A DNA stretch of 64,000 bases from Galeruca laticollis (lineage: Eukaryota > Arthropoda > Insecta > Coleoptera > Chrysomelidae): the NCBI GenBank assembly GCA_963921935.1, contig OY998175.1, forward strand, positions 306,055,484 to 306,119,483. Reading direction: 5' to 3'. A model generated the notes under the pieces. The model saw nothing but the letters and a program-made list of their open reading frames with translations. It had not been told where the DNA came from and did not search any database. Shown in pieces: positions 11,249-21,216 of this stretch. The position numbers and the translations under genes were made by a program. Every line of letters starts with the position of its first letter. The first letter of the stretch is position 1.

Positions 11249-11561
11249 ACATATAACGAGAAAAACCTACAAACCCTCTCAGTGCTCGTTACAAGTATGC
11301 GGGTTGTCTCACGTGGTACAACCCGTGCTCGCCAGTCGACTAGCTTCGAGTCGAAGAAGGGGTGGATTCTTCAAAAAAATTATTAAGTATACAAAAAGGG
11401 CGCCAGAGAAGTTTTGGCAAGCACCCAAGACTTCCTAAGTTAGCCCACAACTCCTCAGTGGGTTAACAACACTCACTACACACTCCAAAGGTTAAACTGA
11501 TAGGTAAATTATCATAAATAAATAAAAGTTAGCAAATACACCCTGATTGAAATTTTAATGT
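11249..11561. repeat. LTR-like direct repeat, right copy
   Basis: Partner of 5957-6271. With the adjacent tRNA-Lys site it behaves as the 5' LTR of a minus-strand element spanning about 5957-11561 that holds PLE1 and little coding sequence of its own. Confidence 0.65.
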
Positions 11562-11631
11562 GGTTTCCTAAATCTACCAATTCTACTGGTATCCTTTGGT
11601 CATCGGCACCCCCTGGATCAGTATATTATTG
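11562..11631. repeat. ~70-bp repeat, outer copy
   Basis: Same sequence as 10252-10320. It directly follows the LTR-like repeat, which would be explained if it marks the 3' end of the internal region in a former tandem array. Confidence 0.7.
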
Positions 11632-11889
11632 GGTCAGACCTTCTATCTGTTAAATCGAGCGATATTTTCTTCCCCTACGTAGAATTTATCAGGATTTTCC
11701 GTGAAATAACGTTATGGCTCCCAGAGCACATGCAAATATCCTTTGTTGAAATGATGTGTATTCACCTTGACGGCAATTGGAGGACTGAAATTTTTAACTC
11801 CGTACCGATAGCGCTGTGACCTCTCTCAGTCGACAGGTTAGCCAAATTAAATTTACGACGGCTCGGCGAATTTTTCGCGTTACACACAG

Positions 11890-12957
11890 ATGGAAATGGA
11901 GACCAGAACAATTTCACCCATTCCTTCAACACCTACACAATCGCAGGAAATTATAGCCAGAACACACTCAGCCTCGCCTGAAACGCTGTCTACATCATCT
12001 TCTGCATTGTGTCAAATTAAGCCATATCCAAAGGTACAACTTGTGAAATAGATATAAACAGAGAGGAGAAAAGTGAAATAATCAATCAATACTGACACGC
12101 TGGAATACGAAAAAAGGTAAAGCTTAGAAGCAGAACGAAAGAGAAAACTAAGTTTAAAGCAGAAAAAGGCATCAGTCAAAAAAGATTTGAGAATGGACGA
12201 TCTACCCACTTTTAAAAAAGACTTGATCGCATTGGGTAAATAACGAAAAATTTCTACCTCAAGCGAGTCAAGCAATGAAGTTCTTTTGCTAGAAGATTTT
12301 GAAGACTTGAAATTGATAGCTGACAGTGAGATTATTATTGACGTGGGAAATTTCGTACTAGTGAAATGTTTGGTTTCCAAGAAAGAAATTTTTTATGTTG
12401 GTCAAATAATTTCTCTCGAAAATGAGGAGTTTGGAATCAAGTTTATGAGCCGTGAATTCCATACCAACAGCTTCCTATTTCCAACTGTCGAGGATATATC
12501 AATAGTGCAGAAAAATGTCATTGTAGCTGTTTGCCCCCCTCTTACAGCCATGGAACTGCAAGAACCACGAGTGTGTTCAAATTTAATGTCAACTCTCCCT
12601 ATATTAATGTAAGATAGGTGTTCATTGGTACCTCTACCTAAACGACATATCTAACGTGATTTCACTATTTGCTCACACCTTAACGACGTTTATAATTATT
12701 TTAATGTATAGCCGAATGTACCCCTGCACACAGCTGAAAGTACCCCCTCAGGGGGTTACTTTCGGCTATTCATCAAAAAAAAATTAAAGAAAATAAAAAG
12801 TCAACTTACACTGTTAGAACAGATATTGTGCTGCTCATTATAGGTTTCCTGTACATCACAGTTTATTGAAAATTATTTAAGTTTTGAATAATGTGCTCAC
12901 TTCTCTCAGATTTGTCTTTTTAATGTCAATATGCCAAATGTGGGCCACTTTCCCCTT
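11890..12957 (+). pseudogene. 3' remnant of a second pogo-like transposase
   Basis: Fragments match the C-terminal third of the transposase at 2374-4384. SALCQIKPYPKV (about 11998-12035) corresponds to the FGYPKAKPRKT region. A lysine-rich stretch follows with stops. The frame at 12286-12550 matches the terminal module: NFVLVKCLVSKKEIFYVGQI against SYVLIEFHDKKSVFFVGKI, then NSFLFPTVEDI against NSFIFPAVEDV. The DNA-binding and catalytic parts are absent. The element may end near 12957, where GTGGGCCACTTTCCCC resembles the terminal repeat of the intact copy. Several stops and frameshifts make it nonfunctional. Confidence 0.7.
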
Positions 12958-12961
12958 GACG

Positions 12962-13990
12962 AATTAAATTTGATTTTCCACATCCATTCGTGTTGTTGGT
13001 GGAGTTTAAAGAATAACGTCTTTGAAGCGTTCCCACAAGTAAAAATCAAGACATACCATGTCGGGAGATCTTGCTGGCCAAGGAAATAGGCTTCCCCTTC
13101 CTATCCAGCGTTCTCGTAAGGTCCCGTTAATATAGTTTCGGACATTAATTGGATAATGTGCTGGACAACCATCTAATCGCAGAAACATGGTTCTCCTAGT
13201 TGCGAATGGCACATCTTCCAACAAAATTGGCAAGTCGATGATCAAAAAATCTAAGAAGCGGTTACCAATTAAAGCTTGATAAAAAAAGGTCCAACAATTC
13301 TGTCCCCAATGATACCGCACCACACATTTAGGCTCCAGCGTGCCTGGTGTTGCACTACTCTTAACCAATACGGATTTCCAGCGGACCAATAATGCATAAT
13401 TATGACGGTTTACTCTACCATTACTACTAAAGGTGGCCTCGTTTGTCCAGAGAATTTCTGTTTTCCTCAAGCATGCCTAGCATCCATTGACAATAGTTTA
13501 ATCTATTATCGAAATCTTGTTCTTTTAGCCACTGGTGCTAGACAATGTGATAAGGATGAAATCTTAAAGTAAAAAAACATATGCGTAAAAATAATATAAT
13601 CAGAATAACACTGAATTGTGTATTTGAGAGTATGTGCTAAGACACTTGGAATAAGATATAATTATTTACCTATAATCTTTCCAAATATTTCGTTGTTCGT
13701 GCTATTCCCAAGTCTAGAGACAATGTTCTTACATATCTATCAAATTCTATGTAAGCCAAGACATTGATAATGTTTCCTTCGGTCCATCCATTGCGACGCC
13801 TGCGACGTATATGACGACGAAAACTTCCAGTATCGCGTAATCGTTGTACCAAGCGCGGAAACATCCTTCTACCCTAATGACAGCGATCTGGATACCGTCC
13901 CGCGTACTGTCTTGCATCCATAGCTGCATTTTGAAAACACTCGAAATAAATCGCATTCGTGTCAACGGCTTCTTTATTTGAGAGAGGCAT
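12962..13990 (-). pseudogene. mariner-like transposase remnant 1
   Basis: Reads right to left. The N-terminal helix-turn-helix region (NAIYFECFQNAAMDARQYAG, about 13990-13900) is followed by RMFPRLVQRLRDTGSFRRH. A ~107-bp block at 13563-13669 bounded by GT and AG interrupts the frame; splicing it would not restore frame, so it is probably an insertion. The catalytic part at 13006-13470 holds WTNEATFSS (the usual Asp is Asn), DGCPAHYP and WPARSPDMVCLDFYLW. Beyond a stop, TPPTTRMDVENQI continues the family sequence until truncation beside the pogo remnant. The lost first catalytic Asp, stops and frameshifts mark it as dead. Confidence 0.78.
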
Positions 13991-14510
13991 TTTGATTGAA
14001 AAGTACTCAAATTATACGCCAACAACAATATTGGACTGCGTGTGACAAATTTTGACGTTACTTGGCAATGTTTTTGTGTCCATGGCCTACTACTTGCCTT
14101 CTTATCGAAAGAAACCGATGTATTTTTAAATGGGGATACATGAATTTTCCTGGTTTGGTATTTTTTTTAATAATTTGAGTTAGGAAAAAGATATTAAGAT
14201 GTGGTTTGCGCAGGCTTACTGGTTGCTATTTTCTAGTCTAAAATAAGTCATATCATCGAATTTGAATTTTTTGAGAAAATCCAATATTTTGGTTATAATA
14301 TCGAATAATGCCCTCTATCGGCCATGTAGGTAGCAACAATCATGATTATAAGAAACATAAAAGTACAACAAATACTGTTTTCAGTCATACCAAATTTATA
14401 CAAATCGATTAAGCCGTTTCGAAGTTACGGGCATTTATTTAAACATCTCCCAGCACTTTATTTCGAAACATAAAGTGTTCCTACAAAAAATGTTCGACTT
14501 AATGTTAACA
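13991..14510. other. noncoding DNA between the mariner and Harbinger remnants
   Basis: No coding sequence recognised. Its right part may hold the mariner 5' terminal region, but no matching terminus is visible on the other side. Confidence 0.4.
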
Positions 14511-14530
14511 TTAAGGGCCGGTATTACAAC

Positions 14531-14720
14531 AGCGGTATAAAGGAAGAGTAAGCCTACTGTCGGTATAAGTTGTATTATGGTGTTTTACAAAGCAGGTATA
14601 AATTTAACCACGGAATAAAATTCTCGGAAGGAGTAGTATAAGCTATATCATCGACGAACAGGCAGATAAGTCCATTACTCTACGAATAACCTTAAAAAGT
14701 GACGTTTACGCAGGTATAAA
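14531..14720 (+). repeat. GGTATAA subterminal motif array
   Basis: GGTATAA recurs near 14531, 14560, 14592 and 14711, with a variant (AGTATAA) near 14632, all within the first 210 bp of the Harbinger end. Such clusters often bind the Myb-like accessory protein or the transposase; here that is inferred. Confidence 0.5.
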
Positions 14721-14851
14721 ATGGTTATGTATGGGTTTATTCATATACACTTTGTTAACACACATTTTTATTTTTTCTTTGTGGTTAATCTTGTAAATTA
14801 GTGTGAAAAAGCAAGAAAAGTACGCGTTGTAGCAATTTTAGTGCTACTGAA

Positions 14852-15724
14852 ATGGAAATACTATTGGATTTGGTAAAAAAGCATGAAAATATTATTGGTA
14901 AGTTAATGTTTTCCAGTTTATATAAACATTATTATGCATACTTCTTTTATTTTGTAGAATGCAAGTTAACTGATGCAGTTACTAATAAAGATAAGGAGCT
15001 GTGTTGGCAAACCCCCTGCCAACAACTTAATGCTGCCTCTGGCACATGTAGAACATCAGAAAGGTTAAGAAATAAATGGGATACCTGGAAAAATAGTAGC
15101 AAGAAAGGACAAGCTGTTCTAAAGAATAGTTTATATAAAACTGGAGGGGGTCCTGGTCCTAGTGATAGTAAATTAAGTGTATGGACTATAAGAGTTTTGG
15201 CTATACTAGGAGCTACAGGAACAGGGACTACAAATGAGTTCGACAGTGATGAAATAGGTGAAATCCTAGTTCTGTTATATTATTGTACTTTATAAATATT
15301 TATTACTTTTTAGATTTTGATAGCTCACATATGGAAGAGGAGAAAGATACAAATAATCAAGCTCCAACTTCTCAAGGTTCTTTGGCATATCATAATTTAG
15401 TTTTTCCAGAAGATTCTGTCATATCTGAGAATGTAATTTTACATGTAGAAAATGTGAGCGTCTATAACAATAAGGTACTTTTATTGTTCGAAATTTTTCT
15501 ATGATGAAAATACGTTTACATTCGTTTTGTTTCAGTTGCCTACTATATGCTATACCAAAGGAAATGATTCATTGTTAATTAAAAACGATAGACATGATGC
15601 AATGTTCACAAACAGCAATTGTGGGCAAGTAATAACTCTCCCTTTTTTTAATCACATTCCAATATTTTACGAGTGTTCCGACTATATTTACCTCGATTTA
15701 ACTTCGGTTTTTATAACTAATTAA
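14852..15724 (+). CDS. Myb/SANT-like accessory protein of the Harbinger element, four exons
   Basis: Harbinger elements carry a Myb-like DNA-binding protein that helps bring the transposase to the nucleus and the ends. Four exons splice in frame: 14852-14897, 14958-15257, 15314-15474 and 15536-15724, each intron short (56-61 bp) with GT-AG ends. The product is about 231 residues. The N-terminal trihelix-like region has LLDLVKKHENIIECK (residues 4-18), ELCWQTPCQQLN and CRTSERLRNKWDTWKN, typical of the insect family. The middle (SVWTIRVLAILGATGTG) and acidic C-terminus are less conserved. No stop or frameshift is seen, so it is better kept than its partner transposase. The end of exon 4 is the least certain boundary; another donor is possible after NSNCGQ. 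Confidence 0.72.
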
Positions 15725-15894
15725 ATTTACGGCGGAGTACCTATTCCACCAAAGGTAGCTCCAGCGTTCAACTTTCGCATCAAGAAGAATAAAACCTTTT
15801 TGTGCTTGTTATAAAAGCAATTATGACTAGTAATAAAAATGAAAAAATGCACAAAGTTATACAAAAGGTATTGAGAGTCTAAGGCAATAAATTC

Positions 15895-16200
15895 TTACGA
15901 ACAGAACAAAAATTACTAAAGAAATAACAAATAAAATAGATGCTTGCGACACTAGAATTCTTTTAAAGCTGGAGAAGCTGAATAAACGAATAACTGAACT
16001 TGAAAGTAAAAACGAAAATCTGAGGGTAAAAGTAGAGGCTATAGAAAGGGGAATTAAGAAGAATAATGTTTTGATTTTTGGTCTGAAGTACGATAAGATC
16101 TCACTCAATATTATACAACACTCTCTTAAAAGTCTACTGGATATTGATGTTCATGTTGAAGATATTAATGATTTTTATCAACTGGGAAATTCAGGAAATA
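15895..16200 (+). pseudogene. ORF1-like fragment of a non-LTR retrotransposon
   Basis: The frame contains a heptad-rich coiled coil (LLKLEKLNKRITELESKNEN) followed by KKNNVLIFGLKYDK and DINDFYQLGN, the pattern of insect non-LTR ORF1 proteins, which bind the element RNA. It lacks a start and a C-terminal half and is not joined to an endonuclease or polymerase. Confidence 0.5.
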
Positions 16201-16622
16201 GAACATTATTTGGAAATTAAATTGATTAATTGATTATAAAACGTCCATTAATCTAGCTTTGCCAACACAGTCAAATCTAAAATAAGTAGGAATTTGATGT
16301 ATTTTTTATGCTAATTTATTGCTGTAGAACGAATTTTGTTTCTCAAATCGTTATGGAAAAAAAGAACAATGCCAGATTAACATCAAACTGGCATTTTCAT
16401 ATTGTTAATCAGGAGAAAACGAGGGAAAAAATAACCTTAATTAGTTGCTAACAGATGAAGCAAAATATAATAGTGTGAAGAAAAAACTTAAAAATTTTTA
16501 GAACTGGTGTGAATTTAAAATAAATATTCCGAATTTATTGCTGCAAATACTTTGAACGATTGTATGTTTTGAATCGAGAATGTAACGATAATTGTAAAAC
16601 AGCTGTCAGAATTGACAAATTA

Positions 16623-16850
16623 ATTTGTTGCTGACAACAAACAGCAAATATTTTCAAAACAGCACTGTGAATGTCAGTAGTATATCTATTGAGCGTTGCC
16701 ATGGTTGTAATTGCATATAACTATAAAAACAACTTTCAAAATTTCGAAATGTATTTGTTGTTGGAAGCAGCAAATATTTGCAAGTACAAGTGCTGTCAAT
16801 GCTAGTAGGATATCGATTGACCATTATGATGGATATATTTATATAAAACA
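16623..16850. repeat. diverged ~110-bp tandem duplication
   Basis: The copies from TTGTTGCTGACAACAAACAG (about 16624) and TTGTTGTTGGAAGCAGC (about 16754) share GCAAATATTTNCAA, CTGTNAATGNNAGTAG and a TATAAAA end. The second runs into TATATAAAACATTATTCCCC. No gene is seen between 16200 and 17215. Confidence 0.5.
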
Positions 16851-17229
16851 TTATTCCCCATTGATCACATAATAATCGTACGCGTCACATCAGTTTAGAT
16901 ATTGTAGGATAACATATCCAACTTCGATTGTGTGGAAAATGTACGATAAGATGAGGCCTGTAAGATAATTTCAAATATTTAATTGTAAATCTGAATTGTC
17001 ATACTCTGTAGTTTAGTTTGAATGTTTCTAATAGTTTAAGTTTAATATTTAGATAATCGTTTTAATTTCAGGTAGGCAGCATCAAATTAATGACAGCTGT
17101 TTTTACAATTCTTCTTCAATACTCTATTCAAAATATATAAATAGGCGTTCAAATTATTTGCGGTATTCAATTCAGAATGTTTATTTCAAATTCTCACCAA
17201 TTCAAAAAATTTATTATTTTCGACTTCTT

Positions 17230-19330
17230 CGTCTTCTTCCTCTTTAGAAGGCGTATCGCCTGTTTAGTTTCGGTTTCCTCCTCGTCTAAGCAACTCTTGC
17301 GAGGTTGACTGCCAACGTTTAGGTGGACGTCCAGTTGGTTTACTGGCATGGGGTACATTGTTGCGGATTATTATGGCCATTCTGTCGGGGCCCATTCTAT
17401 TGACATGCTGGTTCCATTTTCTTCTTCTCTGCCGTATCCATCTGACAACGTCGTTTGTTTGGCACTTTTGTCTTATGTCTACATTTCTCTGTCTGTCCCT
17501 CAATGTGTATCCAGTTATCATTCTTAAGGTCTTCATTTCAGTAGTTCGAGTATTGTCTTTGTTACCGATGTTTCAGCTCTGGTTTCCGCACCATATGTCA
17601 TCACTAGTCGTATGCAATGCTCAAATGTTAGTTTTTCCATATGGGATATTTAAGGTGTCCTGATATTGCGGCAGCTTTATTGACTTGTTTCCTCACTTCC
17701 TCTTCCAGGAATCCGGAGGAGCTTGTAATTTTGCATCCGAGGTATTCGTATGACATTATCTGATCAATAGTTTTGTTCTTTATTACCAATTTGCACCGTA
17801 GAGGCTCCTTTGTGATAGTCATGCATTTGGTCTTATTTGTAGAAATTTGCATGTTAAGTTTTTCTCCCTGTCTGTTAAAAGCTTGCAGCATTCTTTGGAG
17901 GTCGTCTTCTGACTCTGCAATAAGTACTGCGTCATCGGCATAGCATAGTATGCTTACTTTATGTATTCCCATTCGGTATCCTAATCCAGTATTCTTGACG
18001 AATTTTATTAATTGATCCATGATTGTGTTGAATAACAGAGGGCTGAGACTGTCACCTTGGCGAATACCAGTTGTAGTTCGGAGGTGCTGCGTTAAGGTAG
18101 AGTTTGTTCTTATTTGGATTGTTGTGTTTGTGTTTAAGTCCTTGATAAGTTCTGTGAGTTCTTTCGAGACATTACTGCTTTCCAAGATGGTGATGATGTC
18201 TTTTAGTTGGACTCTATCAAAGGCCTTTGTTAAATCTATAAAGCATGGGTAGGCTGGAGAGTTATATTCTAAATCTTTTTCAACTAGTTGCCTGAGTATG
18301 AATAATGCATCGGTAGTGGAGCGGTTTCTTCGGAAACCTTGCTGTTCATCGCTTATTGGCACTGTTGAGGAGATTTTGTCCGCAATGATCTTTGTCAGAA
18401 GTTTTAGCGAGGTGCTCAGTAGTGTTGTTGTGAAGAATATCTGTCGCGGACATCTGTCGCGGAGAGTGGATTCAGCTTTTGTCGCTGTCAACAAGACAGT
18501 TAATTTTTTAGTAGTATTTGTCTCTGGCAGTTGGTATCTGTCCGCTGTCAGAGCAAGCTTTTTGTATCGTCTGAATATAGAGATCGAAGTGGGTTTTTTT
18601 TTGTTGGTGTCACTTTGACAAATATATATAGAAATTCACAGAAAATTATTAGATTTTTATTTGTATAACCTATCAGCGAACAAGCTTACGAAGAATTGAA
18701 ACTGCAGCAAGGGTTTCTACTAAAAGTACTCAAATCAGGGCAAGGGGCAAGCAAGGTTTAATAATCAGCCCCAACAAGTGTTATTCCTCGATAGTTAGCT
18801 GGGTCTGTTTTATCTCCCTTTTTAAAAATGGGCATTGTTATACTTTGATTCCATTCTTCTGGTATTTTCTTATATTGTAATATAATGTTAAACAGTTTTG
18901 TGTACTCCTTTATGATAGTCGTGCCTGCGTTTTTTATTAGCTCGTTTGGTATTTTATCTTGATTAGGAGCTTTTCTGTTTTTAAGTTTCCTTATTGTCTC
19001 TTCTACTTGCTCGTAAGTGACTTGCGCGTGATCTTCAATATTATCTCTCTAGCCTGTCTCTTGTGCTTCCATTGGTTCAACTGTTTCTGCGTACAGGTCT
19101 CTGAAATATTTTTCTCACGTATCTTCTGCAATTGTTTTTAATTGTATTGCTTCATTTATTTCTCGTTTAAGACCCCTCAACATCTTCCAAATACGTTTTT
19201 GTGCTCCGTACATATCCGCCTCCATTTCGTTGCTAAATCGCTGCCAATATTCCTCTTTTTTTTCTCGTACTCTATTGTTGGTCCTGTTCCTTTCGACTTC
19301 GTTATATTATTTCCTGCTTCATCTGTTAGC
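17230..19330 (-). pseudogene. RTE-like reverse transcriptase, split by a solo LTR
   Basis: A non-LTR polymerase of RTE-like type read right to left. The 5' part (19330-18782) includes DKIPNELIKNAG and FKKGDKTDPANYRGITL. After the solo LTR it resumes with LLSTSLKLLTKIIADKI, GFRRNRSTTDALF, CFIDLTKAFD, GIRQGDSLSPLLF and the catalytic CYADDAVLIAES at about 17950-17910. The C-terminal half ends near 17264 (RMGPDRMAIIIRN, GRPPKRW) and is followed by a GAAGAAGA-rich tail. No endonuclease domain is present, so the copy is 5'-truncated, and several frames are shifted. It once drove target-primed reverse transcription. Confidence 0.82.
18426..18776. mobile_element. solo LTR with 5-bp target duplication
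   Basis: This 351-bp insert begins TGTTGTGAAGAATATC and ends CAGCCCCAACA (TGTT...AACA) and is flanked by AGTGT at 18421-18425 and 18777-18781. It interrupts the RTE polymerase between its ITL and LLSTS residues, and removing it with one AGTGT restores the frame. TG...CA ends and a 5-bp duplication fit an LTR retrotransposon reduced to a solo LTR. Confidence 0.85.
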
Positions 19331-19340
19331 AACAAATTCA

Positions 19341-19410
19341 GGTTATTTTTTCCCTCATTCTTAGTAAGAAATTCAGGTCATTTTTTCCCTCATTCTTCTG
19401 ATAAACGATA
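19341..19410. repeat. two-copy ~35-bp tandem repeat
   Basis: AGGTNATTTTTTCCCTCATT occurs twice, about 36 bp apart, near the right end of the 16240-19515 element. Confidence 0.8.
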
Positions 19411-19683
19411 TGACAATGCCGGTTTGAGCAACAAAATTCCTTTTACTGTAATAAATTGGCATTAAAAGCATCAAATTGATACCTATTTCAAATTTGATTC
19501 CGCTTAATGGACGTAATTATAAACTATAGCCTCCATATTTAATCAAAACTAGTTATAAGTAGTATTGCAGTATGTAAGTAAAGATTAAAGTTATAATTTT
19601 AACCTAAATGATTTAGATCCCATAGAAAGAAATGAAAATATTAAACTAAAGTCTCCATATATAAGTAGTCTAGTATATTACAA

Positions 19684-20769
19684 TCAATTTAAGAAATGAT
19701 TATTTATTAAATCTAATCTACGTATAATATTTTCTGTTTGTACATTTTCATTATTATTTTCGTCGTCAACAATTTCAATACCTTCCTCGTGATTTTCCAA
19801 TTCTGGTTGCACATTTGTTTGGTCAATCGCAATATTATGTAAAATTGCAGTAGCAATAATTATTGCTTTTGATGTCCCCCAGACTCAATATTGGGGATCG
19901 TCTTTTCCAGACCCCAAAACACCTTTCCACAACATTTCTTGTCCGGATTTGGCTTTCATTATATACTTTTTCAGCCTCCGTCACTGGATTATGCAGGGGT
20001 GTTAGCAAGTAATTTGTGTTGGTATACCCATTGTCTCCTAATAGAACTCCATTTCCAAATTCACGCCTGACCTTTATTCGACTGTTGCTTAATATAGTCT
20101 GATCATGTGATGACCCATGTCATCTAGCTACTATGTCTCGAATTTTTTAATTTGAGTCTCATACAACTTAGACGTTCCAAGAAAAAAACCCTTTTCTGTT
20201 GCGATACACCTCTGCATCATGATCACCTGGTGACTGGATGCGTAGATGCGTGCAGTCTATAGCACCTACTATACAGGGAGACTTGGCAATTTTGTAGAAG
20301 TGTGCATATATACACTGCCTATCTTTCAAGCTTGTGGGCATTTTTATGTAATGTTTTGGAAATTTCGCTATGGCATAGGTAACTTACTTGACAGCTACAC
20401 ATGCAGATGCTTTACTAACACCAGTAAAATCTGCAACAATCAACAACATACAGCCTGTTGTATATATTCTTAATGTCAATAGTAATTTAGTTTCAGCAGT
20501 GAGAGCATGATTCCTTTGGGTAACAGATGATATTGCTTCTCTAACCTGCTCTAGAAGATGTAAATACGTTTCCTTCTCTAACCTAAATCTGGCCACAAAA
20601 TTATCATCATTTAATGTTTCGAAATAATTGATCCTACAATAATGAGTTATTAAAAATTTGAAAAGAATTTGAGTAGTTACCTTTCATGTATAGTTTTTGG
20701 TTTCCTTCTTCGCGCAACCACATCTTCTTCATCTGCAGATTCAAATGTTGGAAGATCATTCAAATCCAT
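19684..20769 (-). pseudogene. HARBI1-like PIF/Harbinger transposase
   Basis: DDE nuclease of the Harbinger element. The ATG at 20769 opens MDLNDLPTFESADEEDV; an intron between HER and INYFETLN has GT-AG ends (about 20635-20690). The frame continues through RFRLEKETYLHLLEQV and FTGVSKASACVAVK, meets TAA, then resumes in the same frame (IAKFPKHYIKMPTSL, GAIDCTHLRIQSPGDHDA with the first catalytic Asp). LLGDNGYTN gives the second Asp and VERCFGVWKRR the catalytic Glu. After a frameshift the tail AIIIATAILHNIAIDQ, then an acidic stretch, ends at 19684. The stops and frameshifts make it inactive. Its partner is the Myb-like gene at 14852-15724. Confidence 0.8.
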
Positions 20770-20830
20770 TTTAAAATAATATAGAAAACCTCGCTTAGAA
20801 TACGAAAACTAAAGAATCATAAAATACTGA

Positions 20831-21216
20831 TAAAAAATAATAAACACACTTTTACTTCCTACCTAAGCAAATAAGTTTTGAATCTGTTGTAATAGTTTGT
20901 AAAGAATTTTGGTGAACAGTTTTTTATTTCTGTTTAAAAGTTAATTCTTTCAAAAAACAATGAAACGATATCACTTTTGAATAGAGAAAGAAGACACGTT
21001 TTTTAACGATATATCAGAAGCCCAAAGTTCCTATTTGTATCTGTCATTTCGCGAGTTTATTACACATATCTGCAAACATTTTAGAGAATCGTTGTCTTAT
21101 TCTTTCCGGAATTTTGTAATCCTGACAATGTTCACAACAGTTCAACTATAATTGATAACACCATCAGGATCACATTTCCAAAAAGTAACCCGATTTTTAA
21201 ACAAATGATCCAATTA
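20831..21216. other. noncoding DNA
   Basis: AT-rich, no coding sequence. The right end of the Harbinger element should lie here but no complement of AGGGCCGGTATT is visible. Confidence 0.45.

Larger units (their letters stand above)
16240..19515. mobile_element. 3.3-kb element with ~115-bp inverted ends
   Basis: The segment at 16240-16352 is complementary, with small gaps, to about 19420-19515, starting (A/T)ACGTCCATTAA. Both ends are flanked by ATTATAA (16233-16239 and 19516-19522), a probable 7- or 8-bp target-site duplication as in hAT-type elements. No transposase of its own is seen; the interior is an RTE-like retroelement fragment with a solo LTR in it. Confidence 0.6.
14514..20830. 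mobile_element. two-gene PIF/Harbinger element, left end and both genes, internally interrupted
   Basis: The left end AGGGCCGGTATTACAACAG follows TTA (14511-14513), a typical 3-bp Harbinger target. Inside are a Myb/SANT-like gene on + (14852-15724) and a HARBI1-like transposase on - (19684-20769), the two-protein set known for PIF/Harbinger elements, arranged convergently. Between them lies foreign DNA (about 15.8-19.5 kb). The right terminus is not visible, so the right coordinate is approximate and both genes belonging to one element is inferred. Confidence 0.6.

Noticed and set aside
13563..13669. Intron in mariner remnant 1
   Set aside because: It has GT and AG ends, but joining them leaves a TAG and the wrong phase before FHPYHIV, so insertion plus decay is more likely.
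17358..18618. Plus-strand open frames over the RTE-like gene
   Set aside because: They are antisense to clear reverse transcriptase motifs on the minus strand.
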